The notes under the pieces: model-generated
What the model was told of the DNA's origin: nothing
Seen by the model: the letters and a program-made list of their open reading frames with translations, nothing else
Database searches by the model: none
From: Moritella sp. Urea-trap-13
GTDB lineage: Bacteria; Pseudomonadota; Gammaproteobacteria; Enterobacterales; Moritellaceae
Assembly (NCBI RefSeq): GCF_002836355.1
Contig: NZ_PJCA01000027.1
Location: forward strand, 558,281-622,280
DNA length: 64,000 bases
Direction of reading: 5' to 3'
Part shown: piece by piece, positions 27,776-36,728 of the stretch
How positions within the stretch are numbered: the first letter of the stretch is position 1
Layout of the letters: each line of letters begins with the position of its first letter
Position numbers and translations under genes: made by a program

Positions 27776-28068
27776 ATCTTTTTTTTGTTAACTTATGGCC
27801 CGAATGTTCAGTTATTTACAGTAATCCTTGCTGTTGTTAAATATAGTAAATTTAATAACGATCACATCGTATTAACTCTATCATTAACCATGCTGCAACA
27901 TTAAACACTGGTTTTTGATCTATGGTATTGCTTATGTATCGTGCCAGATTCTGGTTCGATGTCTAGTATAGTTAGGATGTGTTGATGGTATGATCTTTTA
28001 ATCTTGTATGTATTTACCATTTTCTTGTTTGCATTTGACTCTTGTTATTAAGTGTTAAGGATAAAAAC
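27776..28068 (+). other. Intergenic region upstream of large lipoprotein gene
   Basis: About 290 bases between the ackA terminator and the next ATG. It contains a plausible promoter region around 27964-27980 (TCTAGTATAGTTAGGATG) but no ORF or repeat I can support. Confidence 0.35.
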
Positions 28069-29907
28069 ATGAAGAAAAAATTATTAGTTATAGCTCTCGG
28101 ATTTTCCAGTTCTATTTTATTAGCCGGTTGTGGCGGCGGCGGCGGCGGCGGTGACAGTGGCGGCGGCGATGGCAGTTCGGGTGAAGTAAGGGCTCCCGTG
28201 TCCGTTTTTTATAATGTGAAAGTAATTGATGGTTATTTAAAAAATGCGCAAGTCTGGCTTGATACTAACGGTAATAAACAGCTTGATGTGGATGAACCAT
28301 CGGCACTGTCTGGTGATGGTGGCGTAGCTAAACTGGATGTCACTAATGTAGTGGATCCTGAACAATATTCTATTTACGCACAAATCATTAGTGGTCAAAC
28401 CGTAGACGAAGATAGCGGCATCCCTGTTGCCTTCGATTATATGATGTCAGCCCCACCCGGTGAGCAAGAGATCACACCATTATCGACATTAGTGAGTATT
28501 GAAATTGAACAAAATACTGATGGTAGTGAAACGGATGAACAATTAGCTGCGGCTAAACAAGCCGCAGTAGCTAAGGTGGCCAATGATTTTGGTATTGCTG
28601 AAGGGGATGTTTTAAGTGATTACATTGCAAATATTAGTGCAACAACTACTTATGTAGCAGAAAATATTGTTAGCTCTAAAATACTCCCTGATGACGAGAA
28701 TGAATTTACTCTTGTTATTGCCGATGGATCGGATGATGCCACAACGTTTAATAAACTGGTGGGCGTAGTTAGCGATAGGATTGAAAATATAGTTAAAGTC
28801 ACGGCTGAAGAAGACTTTGCGGGAATAGGCGGGGTTTTTGATAGCGTTAATGATTTAGATTTAGTTACTGACAACGATGCTGATGGGATCCCCAATGCAT
28901 TTGATGATCTGCCTGATGATGCAAGTGACTGGTTAGACACTGATGGTGATAATATTGGTAATATAGCCGATCCTGATGATGATAATGATGGTTTTGATGA
29001 TGGTGATGATAAAGATCCTCTTGATCCACTGGTTGGCGAATATGAAGATTGTGACGTTAGCTATGCGAAGCCCGCTTCTATTGATGATTTCAATGCTCAG
29101 CTTGCAACCTGTGATGTATTACCTGGAATGAATTTAGAGGGCAATACGATCACACGTATTATCCCAGACTCAGGTCAAACGCGTACTTATACCTTTAATA
29201 TCGATAAAACTGCTGATTTTTATCAAAATGGCGTGCAATATTACCGCCTATGGAATACTGATGCCGAAGGCAATGTAGAGCTTTACTATGGTGATCAAAC
29301 ACTAGAATATGTCATTCGTTTAATTGACAATGTAGATGGACAGTCTAAATTCGCAGTATATGCGAATGGCAGTCAATCTATTTACTCTTGGGGCGGTTTT
29401 GTTGATATTGATCTCTCAATTGATGTGCTTGCATGTGCAGAGCTTGACTCTGGCGATGCGCCGCTAGTGTCTCGTAGTTACGCTGAATTCAAAAGCGCCG
29501 TAACATCTTGTCAGAGTGGTAAATTAGTTACTGCATTCAGTTCTGATTTTATTAACAAGGGTATGATATTAACCACAGGTAATGCGTTAAGCCAAGCCGA
29601 TGATGTTGAAACATATCAATTCAATGAAGACGGTACTGGTACATTCACTTATAACGAAGGCGCGGGTGATATTAGTATCGATATAACTTGGACAATCTTC
29701 GAAGAAGGCGTTATTAAAGTTGCGTTGACTTATATAGATGAAAATGATGCAGCTCAAACCGCGAATGACTATCTCGCGATTGTTGAAACGAACGGTATTA
29801 ATTATAGTGTTAAAGTCTTTAGTCGAAGTACTGACCTTGAAGGCCTCGGTGATGCTGCTGGTGGTGATTTATGGAGTACAGTCATGAGCGTACCTGATAC
29901 GGAATAA
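28069..29907 (+). CDS. Large lipoprotein with Asp-rich (thrombospondin type 3-like) repeats
   Basis: The ATG at 28069 (AAGGA nine bases before it) starts a lipoprotein signal with lipobox LAGC, followed by a poly-Gly linker rich in Ser and Asp. The 612 residues then include a first domain beginning VKVIDGYLKNAQVWLDTNGN, seen at the start of many marine surface lipoproteins. At about 275-325 comes an Asp-rich calcium-binding stretch (DTDGDNIGNIADPDDDNDGF). Two related modules follow, each with a paired cysteine pattern (DCDVSY...TCDVL and CAELDSG...SCQSG). It probably sits on the outer-membrane surface. Function unknown, monocistronic. Confidence 0.7.
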   Translation: MKKKLLVIALGFSSSILLAGCGGGGGGGDSGGGDGSSGEVRAPVSVFYNVKVIDGYLKNAQVWLDTNGNKQLDVDEPSALSGDGGVAKLDVTNVVDPEQYSIYAQIISGQTVDEDSGIPVAFDYMMSAPPGEQEITPLSTLVSIEIEQNTDGSETDEQLAAAKQAAVAKVANDFGIAEGDVLSDYIANISATTTYVAENIVSSKILPDDENEFTLVIADGSDDATTFNKLVGVVSDRIENIVKVTAEEDFAGIGGVFDSVNDLDLVTDNDADGIPNAFDDLPDDASDWLDTDGDNIGNIADPDDDNDGFDDGDDKDPLDPLVGEYEDCDVSYAKPASIDDFNAQLATCDVLPGMNLEGNTITRIIPDSGQTRTYTFNIDKTADFYQNGVQYYRLWNTDAEGNVELYYGDQTLEYVIRLIDNVDGQSKFAVYANGSQSIYSWGGFVDIDLSIDVLACAELDSGDAPLVSRSYAEFKSAVTSCQSGKLVTAFSSDFINKGMILTTGNALSQADDVETYQFNEDGTGTFTYNEGAGDISIDITWTIFEEGVIKVALTYIDENDAAQTANDYLAIVETNGINYSVKVFSRSTDLEGLGDAAGGDLWSTVMSVPDTE

Positions 29908-29953
29908 TGAGTGTTTAAAGTGCTTATATCTGATAATTAAAGAGTGATAATGT

Positions 29954-29986
29954 AATGCCCATCAGTTAACTGGTGGGCATTTTATT
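29954..29986 (+). terminator. Rho-independent terminator of the lipoprotein gene
   Basis: Stem AATGCCCATCAG and CTGGTGGGCATT (one G-U pair), loop TTAA, followed by TTATTTT. Confidence 0.9.
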
Positions 29987-30110
29987 TTAGCAAGGTGATC
30001 ATTTCATTCAATTTCCCCATCGTAAAACTTTCTCTTGTTAATCCATCGCTTAATAGCGCATTATAATGATGCATAAATACAACATTATTATCCTTAAGGA
30101 AGGTTACAAG

Positions 30111-31034
30111 ATGGATCACGAACAAGCATATGAGATTGGTACACCAGGTCAAGAATGGACAGTGGAAGATAAAGCCGCATGGTTAGCCAAGCAAACTGTG
30201 GTACGCACTTATCAACAAGAGGTGCTGGCTAAGTTAACACCGCTACAGCAAAATTTTGATATTGAGCAGTATGGTGCCTTGTCTTATGATCCTGCTCGTT
30301 TTCCATTATTTGTGGTGAAAACACGTGATTGGGATAATACTAAACCGACGATTTTGGTGACGGGTGGCGTCCACGGTTATGAAACCAGTGGTGTCCAAGG
30401 CGCAATTCGTTTTATAGCAACTCAAGCACTAAATTACAGTGCAGAGTTTAATATTATTGTCGCACCTTGTGTCAGCCCTTGGGGTTATGAAACGATTAAC
30501 CGCTGGAACCCGAATGCTGTTGATCCAAACAGGTCTTTCGTTGACAACAGTCCCGCAGAGGAATCAGCAGCATTAATGCAGTGCATTGCTAAGCTTGATG
30601 TGAAGATCACCGCGCATATCGATTTACATGAAACCACTGATACCGATAATAGCGAGTTCAGACCTGCATTAGCAGCGCGTGATGCCGTTGTGCATGATAA
30701 CTGGAACATTCCCGATGGTTTTTATTTAGTCGGTGATACCCTTAATCCAAATACCGAATTTCAAACTCATATCATTAATGCCGTGAGTAAAGTAACGCAC
30801 ATTGCCCCTGCTGATGAAAGTGGGCGTATTATTGGTGAAAAGCTGGCTCAGTTCGGTGTGATTAACTATGCCACTAAAGCATTAGGTTTATGCTCTGGAT
30901 TCAGTGATTGTCTTTATGGGACCACAACCGAAGTATACCCAGATAGTCCCTCAGCAGATGATGAAAACTGTATTCAAGCTCAGGTTACGGCTATCACCAG
31001 TGGTCTTGACTACCTAATAAGCCAACATAACTAG
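30111..31034 (+). CDS. M14-family zinc carboxypeptidase/deacylase
   Basis: A 307-residue cytoplasmic metallopeptidase of the M14 or succinylglutamate-desuccinylase-like group. The zinc ligands are HxxE in GGVHGYETSG (H88, E91) and the later His in HIDLHET (H173). The substrate-carboxylate motif DPNRSF (R141) matches the M14 NR motif. AAGG sits 8 bases before the ATG at 30111, and the frame could be read from 30066 but without a good site. No signal peptide is present. The substrate could be a small acylated or peptidic compound. Confidence 0.8.
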   Translation: MDHEQAYEIGTPGQEWTVEDKAAWLAKQTVVRTYQQEVLAKLTPLQQNFDIEQYGALSYDPARFPLFVVKTRDWDNTKPTILVTGGVHGYETSGVQGAIRFIATQALNYSAEFNIIVAPCVSPWGYETINRWNPNAVDPNRSFVDNSPAEESAALMQCIAKLDVKITAHIDLHETTDTDNSEFRPALAARDAVVHDNWNIPDGFYLVGDTLNPNTEFQTHIINAVSKVTHIAPADESGRIIGEKLAQFGVINYATKALGLCSGFSDCLYGTTTEVYPDSPSADDENCIQAQVTAITSGLDYLISQHN

Positions 31035-31242
31035 ATTCAAGAAATTATAAATAGCCGCAGTACGCTTTTATGAGCCTATTCTTAACCAAAATTGTTGTAA
31101 TTTTATACACGATTCGACCTTTGTTGGTAAAACGATTACCATCAAAGGCTAATCAGTGTTTACGCACTGCCGCTGTATATATTGTAATGATATGACGTGA
31201 ACCATGGCTACATGGTTAATCATCACGTTATAAGGATAAGTT

Positions 31243-31677
31243 GTGGATTTATTAAATGATGAAAAGTTTATGCTGCGCGCATTAGCGCTTTCTAAACTAG
31301 CCCTACCAAATTGCCGTCCTAATCCACCTGTCGGCTGCGTCTTAGTGAAAGATAATGTCATTGTGAGTGAGGGTTATACACAAGCACCTGGCCAACACCA
31401 TGCGGAAGCACAAGCTATTGCTAAATATGCGCACTCACTGGAAGAGGTAACTGCTTATGTTACGTTAGAACCTTGTTCGTTTGTTGGTCGTACGCCATCT
31501 TGCGCGCATAGTCTCGTCGGTCGTAACATAAAACGTGTAGTTGTCGCTACTGTCGACCCAGATCCTCGCAATAGCGGTAAGGGTCTTAAAGTACTAACCG
31601 ATGCGGGTGTTGATGTGGAAATGGGTGTTTGCCAGCGTGAAGTCAGTGAGTTTATTAACCCTTATTTATTGAAATAG
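31243..31677 (+). CDS. Stand-alone RibD-type deaminase domain
   Basis: A GTG start (AAGGATAAGTT before it) gives 144 residues covering only the zinc deaminase half of RibD. The cytidine-deaminase-fold motifs are HAEAQA (H53, E55) and PCSFVGRTPSC (C78, C87), with the RibD-like opening FMLRALALSKLALPNCRPNPPVG. The reductase domain that follows in bifunctional RibD is absent. It ends at INPYLLK and no second domain follows in any frame. It may act in riboflavin synthesis with a separate reductase or deaminate another base-like compound. Confidence 0.85.
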   Translation: MDLLNDEKFMLRALALSKLALPNCRPNPPVGCVLVKDNVIVSEGYTQAPGQHHAEAQAIAKYAHSLEEVTAYVTLEPCSFVGRTPSCAHSLVGRNIKRVVVATVDPDPRNSGKGLKVLTDAGVDVEMGVCQREVSEFINPYLLK

Positions 31678-31722
31678 CAAGATTACGTTATGCTATTAAA
31701 CGAGATATAATCGCCAACTAGC

Positions 31723-31807
31723 TTAGTATTTAGCTAATTTAGTAGTATCTAACTAATAGTAATATTTAGTTAATAGTAATATTTAGTTAATCGTAGTATT
31801 TAATTGA
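31723..31807 (+). repeat. AT-rich tandem repeats of about 17 bp
   Basis: About five units. Two are identical (TAGTAATATTTAGTTAA at 31757-31773 and 31774-31790), with degenerate copies at 31723-31737, 31738-31756 and 31791-31807. They occupy the spacer just before the small lipoprotein gene and could affect its promoter spacing. Confidence 0.8.
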
Positions 31808-31825
31808 TAGATGGATTTACCTTAA

Positions 31826-32002
31826 ATGAAAAAATTAGTTGTAACAATAACGGCATTAACATTAACACTTGGATTAACAGCCTGCGCAGAGTTAAAAACA
31901 GTCGGTCGTGACATCGGTCATGCAACAAGAGATGTGACGACATCAATCGGCCACGCTTCTCGTGATATTGCTAAAGATGTTAGTAACGAAGTAAAAGACT
32001 GA
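31826..32002 (+). CDS. Small (58-residue) lipoprotein
   Basis: ATG at 31826, stop TGA at 32000. The product starts MKKLVVTITALTLTLGLTAC with lipobox LTAC, so the mature lipoprotein has only 39 residues, made of a repeated helix: TVGRDIGHATRDV, TSIGHASRDIAKDV. The heptad-like pattern of Ile/Val and charged residues suggests an amphipathic helix resembling entericidin-like or Lpp-like small lipoproteins. It is preceded by tandem repeats and followed by a terminator. Similarity to entericidin is only by size and composition. Confidence 0.75.
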   Translation: MKKLVVTITALTLTLGLTACAELKTVGRDIGHATRDVTTSIGHASRDIAKDVSNEVKD

Positions 32003-32036
32003 GTTGAATCTTAGTTTATAACATGACCTAATGCAT

Positions 32037-32070
32037 AAAAGTGCTCTCTCATATTCCTTGAGCACTTTTA
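32037..32070 (+). terminator. Terminator of the small lipoprotein gene
   Basis: Stem AAAAGTGCTC and GAGCACTTTT with a 13-base loop, 35 bases after the stop. The flanking A and T runs also allow function toward the convergent gene. Confidence 0.85.
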
Positions 32071-32107
32071 TACCGTCATATCACTACCATCTCCCATTGG
32101 CCCTCCT

Positions 32108-32563
32108 TTACAGCGCCTTTTTAGCATTGTGGCCTAAACGTATCCCGTCGCGAATATTTAAACCAATCATAGTCAAATTTGTCGTACCTGCGATTATTTC
32201 TAGAATTTGCACTGCCCAATATAGCTCATCAAATTGATCCAGTGCAGACCATTTAGCTAACACTATCGCGGCAGGTAATAAAATTAACGTGCCATTAATT
32301 GCCGCTAGCTTCATTCGGCGTTGCTTGATTTTAAATACGCCAGTCATTGCACCCGGATACAGTATTTTTGCCGATTTACCTGTGACCATCATGGCAGCAA
32401 TGAGTCCTGGAATGAACAGTAGGATAGTATGTTTCACTTGTGCTATTTGTGCGGGCGTAGCTAACACATCAGCAATGATGGTGCTGCTTAGAAACGAGGT
32501 GATTAATAGAAATGCCAGTATAGCCGCTGCTTTGTGTATGCTTTTTAATGTTTGAGTCTTCAT
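32108..32563 (-). CDS. Four-helix inner-membrane protein, unrecognised
   Basis: A 151-residue protein with about four hydrophobic segments (near residues 12-32, 45-62, 86-104 and 117-137) and a short basic tail. I do not recognise the family. It lies 55 bases downstream of the cytochrome c-prime gene on the same strand, which suggests a shared transcript and a role in a membrane redox complex. Histidines occur at H10, H45 and H145 but there is no clear haem-ligand pair. Confidence 0.6.
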   Translation of the reverse strand: MKTQTLKSIHKAAAILAFLLITSFLSSTIIADVLATPAQIAQVKHTILLFIPGLIAAMMVTGKSAKILYPGAMTGVFKIKQRRMKLAAINGTLILLPAAIVLAKWSALDQFDELYWAVQILEIIAGTTNLTMIGLNIRDGIRLGHNAKKAL

Positions 32564-32618
32564 GGTTACATCCGAATTGAGTGATAAAGTTATTACGATA
32601 ATGATGAGATAAACTAAA

Positions 32619-33095
32619 TTACCAGCGAGAACGATATTGGCGATGACAGTTACGACAAGTATTATTTGCTTGTTTCAATGCATCTTTTGCAGTGCGCTTA
32701 TCTTGTTGTTGTATTGCCGTATCCATTTTTATAAAGCTATTATTCATTTTCTCTAATGCCGCTTTAAACTGCATATTGTCATCCCACACTTTACCCTTGG
32801 CTTTACTGTCAAATTGACTCCCTGATACGAATAAGTGTTGTAATGACGCAGAGTTAGCTGCTAGTTCTGAACTTAATACTTCGAGTTGTTGCCAGTTTGG
32901 TGACGATTTACCGAGTGCTTTATCTATCTGTTTTTGTTGTGTTTCAATTTGTGAAAAGGCTGCTTGGCGTTGTTCCACATCTTGTATTAATGACGCGGTT
33001 AATATGTTTTCTGATGCTGCAACTGATGTGATAACAAGACTAAAGGTAAGTGACAATGCTGTGATTATTGCATTAACGCGTTTTGATACTGACAT
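32619..33095 (-). CDS. Class II cytochrome c (cytochrome c-prime-like)
   Basis: Periplasmic haem protein of 158 residues with signal peptide (ending about VAASEN) and a four-helix-bundle pattern. The single haem site is at the very carboxy terminus, NNTCRNCHRQYRSRW (CxxCH). This matches the Cytochrom_C_2/c-prime family, where haem binds near the end and may bind NO. It is divergent from the cytochrome b561 gene at 33224 and 1.3 kb from H-NOX, so it may belong to an NO-related redox module. Confidence 0.85.
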   Translation of the reverse strand: MSVSKRVNAIITALSLTFSLVITSVAASENILTASLIQDVEQRQAAFSQIETQQKQIDKALGKSSPNWQQLEVLSSELAANSASLQHLFVSGSQFDSKAKGKVWDDNMQFKAALEKMNNSFIKMDTAIQQQDKRTAKDALKQANNTCRNCHRQYRSRW

Positions 33096-33223
33096 GGTTT
33101 ACTCCTGATTAAATGTTTAGGTATGCCCTTGTGGACTTGCCATTTAATTTACACTGCAACTGTTGCTTGTGCAATTGTTTTGTTGTAAATTGTTGTCTCT
33201 TTATTTTATTCGGACATTTGAAA

Positions 33224-33844
33224 ATGAAAATTTGGGATTTACCAACACGTTTATATCATTGGTTACAAGCAGGATTATTTATAGGATTAATTATTACCGG
33301 CTATAATGGCGAGGGACCGCATATACAATTAGGTTTAGGGTTATTATCATTGATTACTTGGCGGATAACATGGGGGTTTATTGGCAGTGATACCAGTCGA
33401 TTTAAACAATTTATTCGCTCACCAAAAGTGATTATGCAGTACTTACGTGGGCAGAGCGATGAGACACCCGGTCACAATCCTGCTGGAGGTTGGATGGTCG
33501 TCGGTTTGTTGCTTTGTTTATTTTTGCAATGCATCTCTGGCTTAGCTATTGCTGGCTTTGCTGATAATTTGCCACTAGCAGAAGTTTGGTTAACTGATTG
33601 GTTATATGATGGCTTTTATATTATCCATGATGCACTTTTTTATCTATTACCGGCTCTTATATTTTTCCATGTTGCAGCTATTATTGGTTATAAGTTACGT
33701 GATAAGCCGCTAGTATTGGCGATGATCACAGGCTATCAAGCCAAGTCGGTCACTCTGCCTTTGTATTTTGGCTCAAATTTAAAAGCCTTATTGGTGCTTA
33801 TTGTTGCGGTATTAGTTACCATGGCAATAGTTGCGCTTTCATAA
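33224..33844 (+). CDS. Cytochrome b561 family membrane protein
   Basis: From the ATG at 33224 the 206-residue protein starts MKIWDLPTRLYHW, a typical bacterial b561 opening with a His haem ligand on helix 1. It has four helices, with further histidines in helices 2-4 (GPHIQ, IIHDA, FFHVAA), consistent with two b haems. The reading frame to 33113 is a Cys-rich, poorly supported extension. It is probably the membrane electron donor for the divergent cytochrome c-prime, with MarR directly downstream. Confidence 0.85.
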   Translation: MKIWDLPTRLYHWLQAGLFIGLIITGYNGEGPHIQLGLGLLSLITWRITWGFIGSDTSRFKQFIRSPKVIMQYLRGQSDETPGHNPAGGWMVVGLLLCLFLQCISGLAIAGFADNLPLAEVWLTDWLYDGFYIIHDALFYLLPALIFFHVAAIIGYKLRDKPLVLAMITGYQAKSVTLPLYFGSNLKALLVLIVAVLVTMAIVALS

Positions 33845-33860
33845 TCATATTAGGTACAGA

Positions 33861-34289
33861 ATGGAAACAAAATTTGATCGTCAGAATAGTTTTGGTTGGT
33901 TACTCAATGTAGTTGCCAATAAAGCGTCTAAAGACTTTGATACTGAGTTAAAAAAACACGGATTGTCATTAGCATTATGGCCTACGCTAATGTGTTTATG
34001 GGAAGAAGAGGGGGTTACTCAACGTGAAATAGCCTTGAAGTCCAAAGTTGAGAGTTCAACAACGACACGGACACTTGATAAGTTAGTAGCTTTAGCGCTG
34101 GTGGAACGTAGGGATGATCCAAATAGCCGCCGTTCTTTTCGTATCTATCTAACCGATGCTGGCAGATCATTAAAAGAGCAGTTATTACCTATTCCGCTGG
34201 CTATTAATAACAATTTATTAAGCTCGTTAGATGCGCAAGAGCAGCAACAGATGATCAGTTTGTTGAAAAAATTAGTGACTGATATTTAG
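33861..34289 (+). CDS. MarR-family regulator
   Basis: A 142-residue winged-helix regulator. The family pattern is visible in LSLALWPTLMCLWEEEGVTQ, REIALKSKVESSTTTRTLDK and LVERRDDPNSRRSFRIYLTD. The start chosen is ATG at 33861 with AGGT before it. The next upstream frame start is inside the b561 gene. It lies 16 bases after cytochrome b561 and precedes H-NOX by 107 bases. It could control these redox genes. The ligand is unknown. Confidence 0.88.
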   Translation: METKFDRQNSFGWLLNVVANKASKDFDTELKKHGLSLALWPTLMCLWEEEGVTQREIALKSKVESSTTTRTLDKLVALALVERRDDPNSRRSFRIYLTDAGRSLKEQLLPIPLAINNNLLSSLDAQEQQQMISLLKKLVTDI

Positions 34290-34396
34290 CATCTGATATT
34301 TAGTACCTATAGCTCAAAACTTTACTTTCATTATTAGCGGTTTAATCAATCTATCACTATATTTAAAGGTATCTTTTAAATAACTGGGTAGCAGAA

Positions 34397-34930
34397 ATGA
34401 AAGGGATAATCTTTTCTGAGTTTTTAGAGTTAGTGGAAGATAAGTTTGGTCTAGACGTTTGTCAGAACATGCTCGATGATAGCGATGACGAAGGCGTTTA
34501 TACGACGGTTGGCTCTTATGACCACAAAGCGTTAATAAAGCTGATCATGGCATTAAGTAAATTGACAGGGATCTCGCCTGAAGACTTACAAGCTGTGTAT
34601 GGTGAGTCTGTCTTTAAGACGCTCTATAACAGTATGCCTGGATTAGAGGGGAAAGCGTTATCGACCTTTGATTTTATCGAAAAGGTCGAAGATTTCATTC
34701 ACATTGAAGTGAAAAAGTTGTATCCCGATTCGAACCCTCCTAAGTTTAAATTTATTTCCGTGACTGAAGTAGAAATGGTCATGGACTACATTTCAGCCCG
34801 CTGCATGTCGCATGTTTGTTTCGGCTTAATTAAAGGCTGTAGTCAACATTTTAATCAACAAGTAGATATTAAAATGGAACCATTGAAACAAGATCAATCA
34901 GAAGTTCGATTCACATTACGCTATCTGTAA
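34397..34930 (+). CDS. hnoX: H-NOX haem nitric-oxide sensor
   Basis: Cytoplasmic haem-based NO sensor. The family features are exact: proximal His at position 102 (EDFIHIEVKK) and the YxSxR haem-propionate motif Y131-S133-R135 (YISAR). At 177 residues the length is standard. It lies 45 bases before a hybrid histidine kinase, the usual arrangement in Shewanella and Vibrio, where NO-bound H-NOX inhibits the kinase. I see no distal-pocket Tyr of the O2-binding type, so NO specificity is expected. Confidence 0.95.
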   Translation: MKGIIFSEFLELVEDKFGLDVCQNMLDDSDDEGVYTTVGSYDHKALIKLIMALSKLTGISPEDLQAVYGESVFKTLYNSMPGLEGKALSTFDFIEKVEDFIHIEVKKLYPDSNPPKFKFISVTEVEMVMDYISARCMSHVCFGLIKGCSQHFNQQVDIKMEPLKQDQSEVRFTLRYL

Positions 34931-34975
34931 TTTATATAGCCTAGCAATGGGTATTTTGATGGTCGGAGTTAACAA

Positions 34976-36709
34976 ATGGATTTAGAGCGGCAAATTGTTT
35001 TATTAAAGCAGAAAGTTGCGCGTGAAAAAGCCTGTCGGAAATCGGCAGAGCAATTACTTGAAGATAAAAGTAATGAACTGTTTTTGGCCAAAAAAATGGT
35101 TGAAGATACATTAGTGCACGTGCAACAAAAAGCGGAGCAAGATATGGCATTTTTGACCTTTAAAATTTACCTTGATTCTATTCTTCTCGACTTCAGCCAG
35201 TTATTTCTTAAAAACTCAATCTCAGATACATTATTACAACGACTTTTAAATCATATCTCCCATGTTGATAGCATAAGTGCAGTGCAATTAAAGATCCAAT
35301 CCATAAATGTTGCTGATAAAATAACAGTATTGAATGCAGGGGGCTGGACGCAATGGCAAGAGTCCGCTGAACAAACTTCATCGTGCCGTTGGAGCAGCGA
35401 TCATCGGCAGTTACACATAATTATTGATGGTGAAGAGTCTAAACTTGGTGTGTTCTCTGTTGCTCTTGAGACTAAAAAAGAATGGCAACACACGATTGAA
35501 AAACAATTATCATTATTTTCAGAAGTGATTAGTGTTGCCTACCAACGAAAATATCTGCTCGACCGTACTATTTTAGAAATGCACAGAGCTGAAAACTCCG
35601 AAAAATCGACACGTGATTTCGTTGCTATGATTAATCACGAGTTACGTACCCCGTTAAATGGCTTACTTGGTTCTGCGGACTTAATGGCTGATACTAAGAT
35701 CGATACGCAGCAAGCAAGACTTCTCACCACTATTCATCAATCAGGCGAACTATTACGTGTCATTATTAATGACTTGTTAGACTTTAGTAAAATGAGCGCC
35801 GGTATGCTTGAGCTCCTGATTAAGCCTTTTGAGGTTGTCAGTGTTAGCCGTGTTATCGACGATATTTTTTCTATTCGTGCTGAAGATAAAGGATTACAGT
35901 TTGAGCTGTTTTTTTCAGAACAGATCCCGCTAGAGTTACTCGGTGATGCCGAACGGATAAAACAAATTTTAGTTAACTTGATTGGTAATGCCCTGAAATT
36001 TACCAGTGAAGGTAAAGTATCGGTGTATTTTTTATGGGAAAACGAACAGTTGGTATTTAATATCGTCGATACTGGCTGTGGTATTTCACTCGATAAACAA
36101 AGTAATCTATTCGAACCTTTTGTACAGGTTGATAATTCTAGTAATCGAAAGCATGAAGGTACAGGGTTAGGGCTGTCAATTTGTTTGCATTTAATTCAAG
36201 AAATGCAGGGCGAATTGATACTCACGAGTGAGTTGGATAAAGGCTCTGAATTCAAGGTATGTCTACCTTTGGCTATACCCGCTAAGAATATGCAAACGAC
36301 GCAAGTTGAAGAAGAGATTGATTATCCTATTCATGAGTTAACATTACTTGTTGTTGAAGATATAAAAATGAATCAAGTTGTCATTGAAATGATGTTGAAA
36401 AAATTAGGCTTGAATTGTGATATCAAAAATAATGGCGAAGAAGCGCTTAGATACCTGGAACAGCACAATGTGGATATTATTTTAATGGATTGTCGCATGC
36501 CGATAATGGATGGTTTCGAAGCAACGCGAATATTACGTCAACAAGGGTATACTAAACCCATTATTGCATTAACCGCAGGCACCACAAATATTGAATGTGA
36601 AGAATGCTTAGCATGCGGTATGGATGCTATCGTCAATAAACCTTATCAATTAAAAGACCTAGAGAAAATCTTAAATCATTGGGGAAAACGATTAAGTAAC
36701 CCCCTATGA
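34976..36709 (+). CDS. hnoK: H-NOX-associated hybrid histidine kinase
   Basis: Soluble hybrid kinase of 577 residues, partner of the adjacent H-NOX. Layout: amino-terminal coiled coil (about 1-60), a sensory region without membrane helices (60-200), dimerisation domain with phosphorylated His H221 (NHELRTPLNG), ATPase domain with N-box NLIGNALKFT and G-boxes DTGCGI and GTGLGLS (to about 430), then a receiver domain with D505 (LMDCRMPIMDG). In the family, NO-bound H-NOX lowers autophosphorylation and signals biofilm or c-di-GMP changes. No separate response regulator gene follows, and the convergent ynjF-like gene ends 20 bases away. Confidence 0.92.
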   Translation: MDLERQIVLLKQKVAREKACRKSAEQLLEDKSNELFLAKKMVEDTLVHVQQKAEQDMAFLTFKIYLDSILLDFSQLFLKNSISDTLLQRLLNHISHVDSISAVQLKIQSINVADKITVLNAGGWTQWQESAEQTSSCRWSSDHRQLHIIIDGEESKLGVFSVALETKKEWQHTIEKQLSLFSEVISVAYQRKYLLDRTILEMHRAENSEKSTRDFVAMINHELRTPLNGLLGSADLMADTKIDTQQARLLTTIHQSGELLRVIINDLLDFSKMSAGMLELLIKPFEVVSVSRVIDDIFSIRAEDKGLQFELFFSEQIPLELLGDAERIKQILVNLIGNALKFTSEGKVSVYFLWENEQLVFNIVDTGCGISLDKQSNLFEPFVQVDNSSNRKHEGTGLGLSICLHLIQEMQGELILTSELDKGSEFKVCLPLAIPAKNMQTTQVEEEIDYPIHELTLLVVEDIKMNQVVIEMMLKKLGLNCDIKNNGEEALRYLEQHNVDIILMDCRMPIMDGFEATRILRQQGYTKPIIALTAGTTNIECEECLACGMDAIVNKPYQLKDLEKILNHWGKRLSNPL

Positions 36710-36728
36710 GAGTGACAATGCTTTCTGG

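Noticed and set aside
31723-31807. Possible CRISPR array
   Set aside because: Units are direct, about 17 bp, contiguous with no unique spacers, and there are no cas genes.
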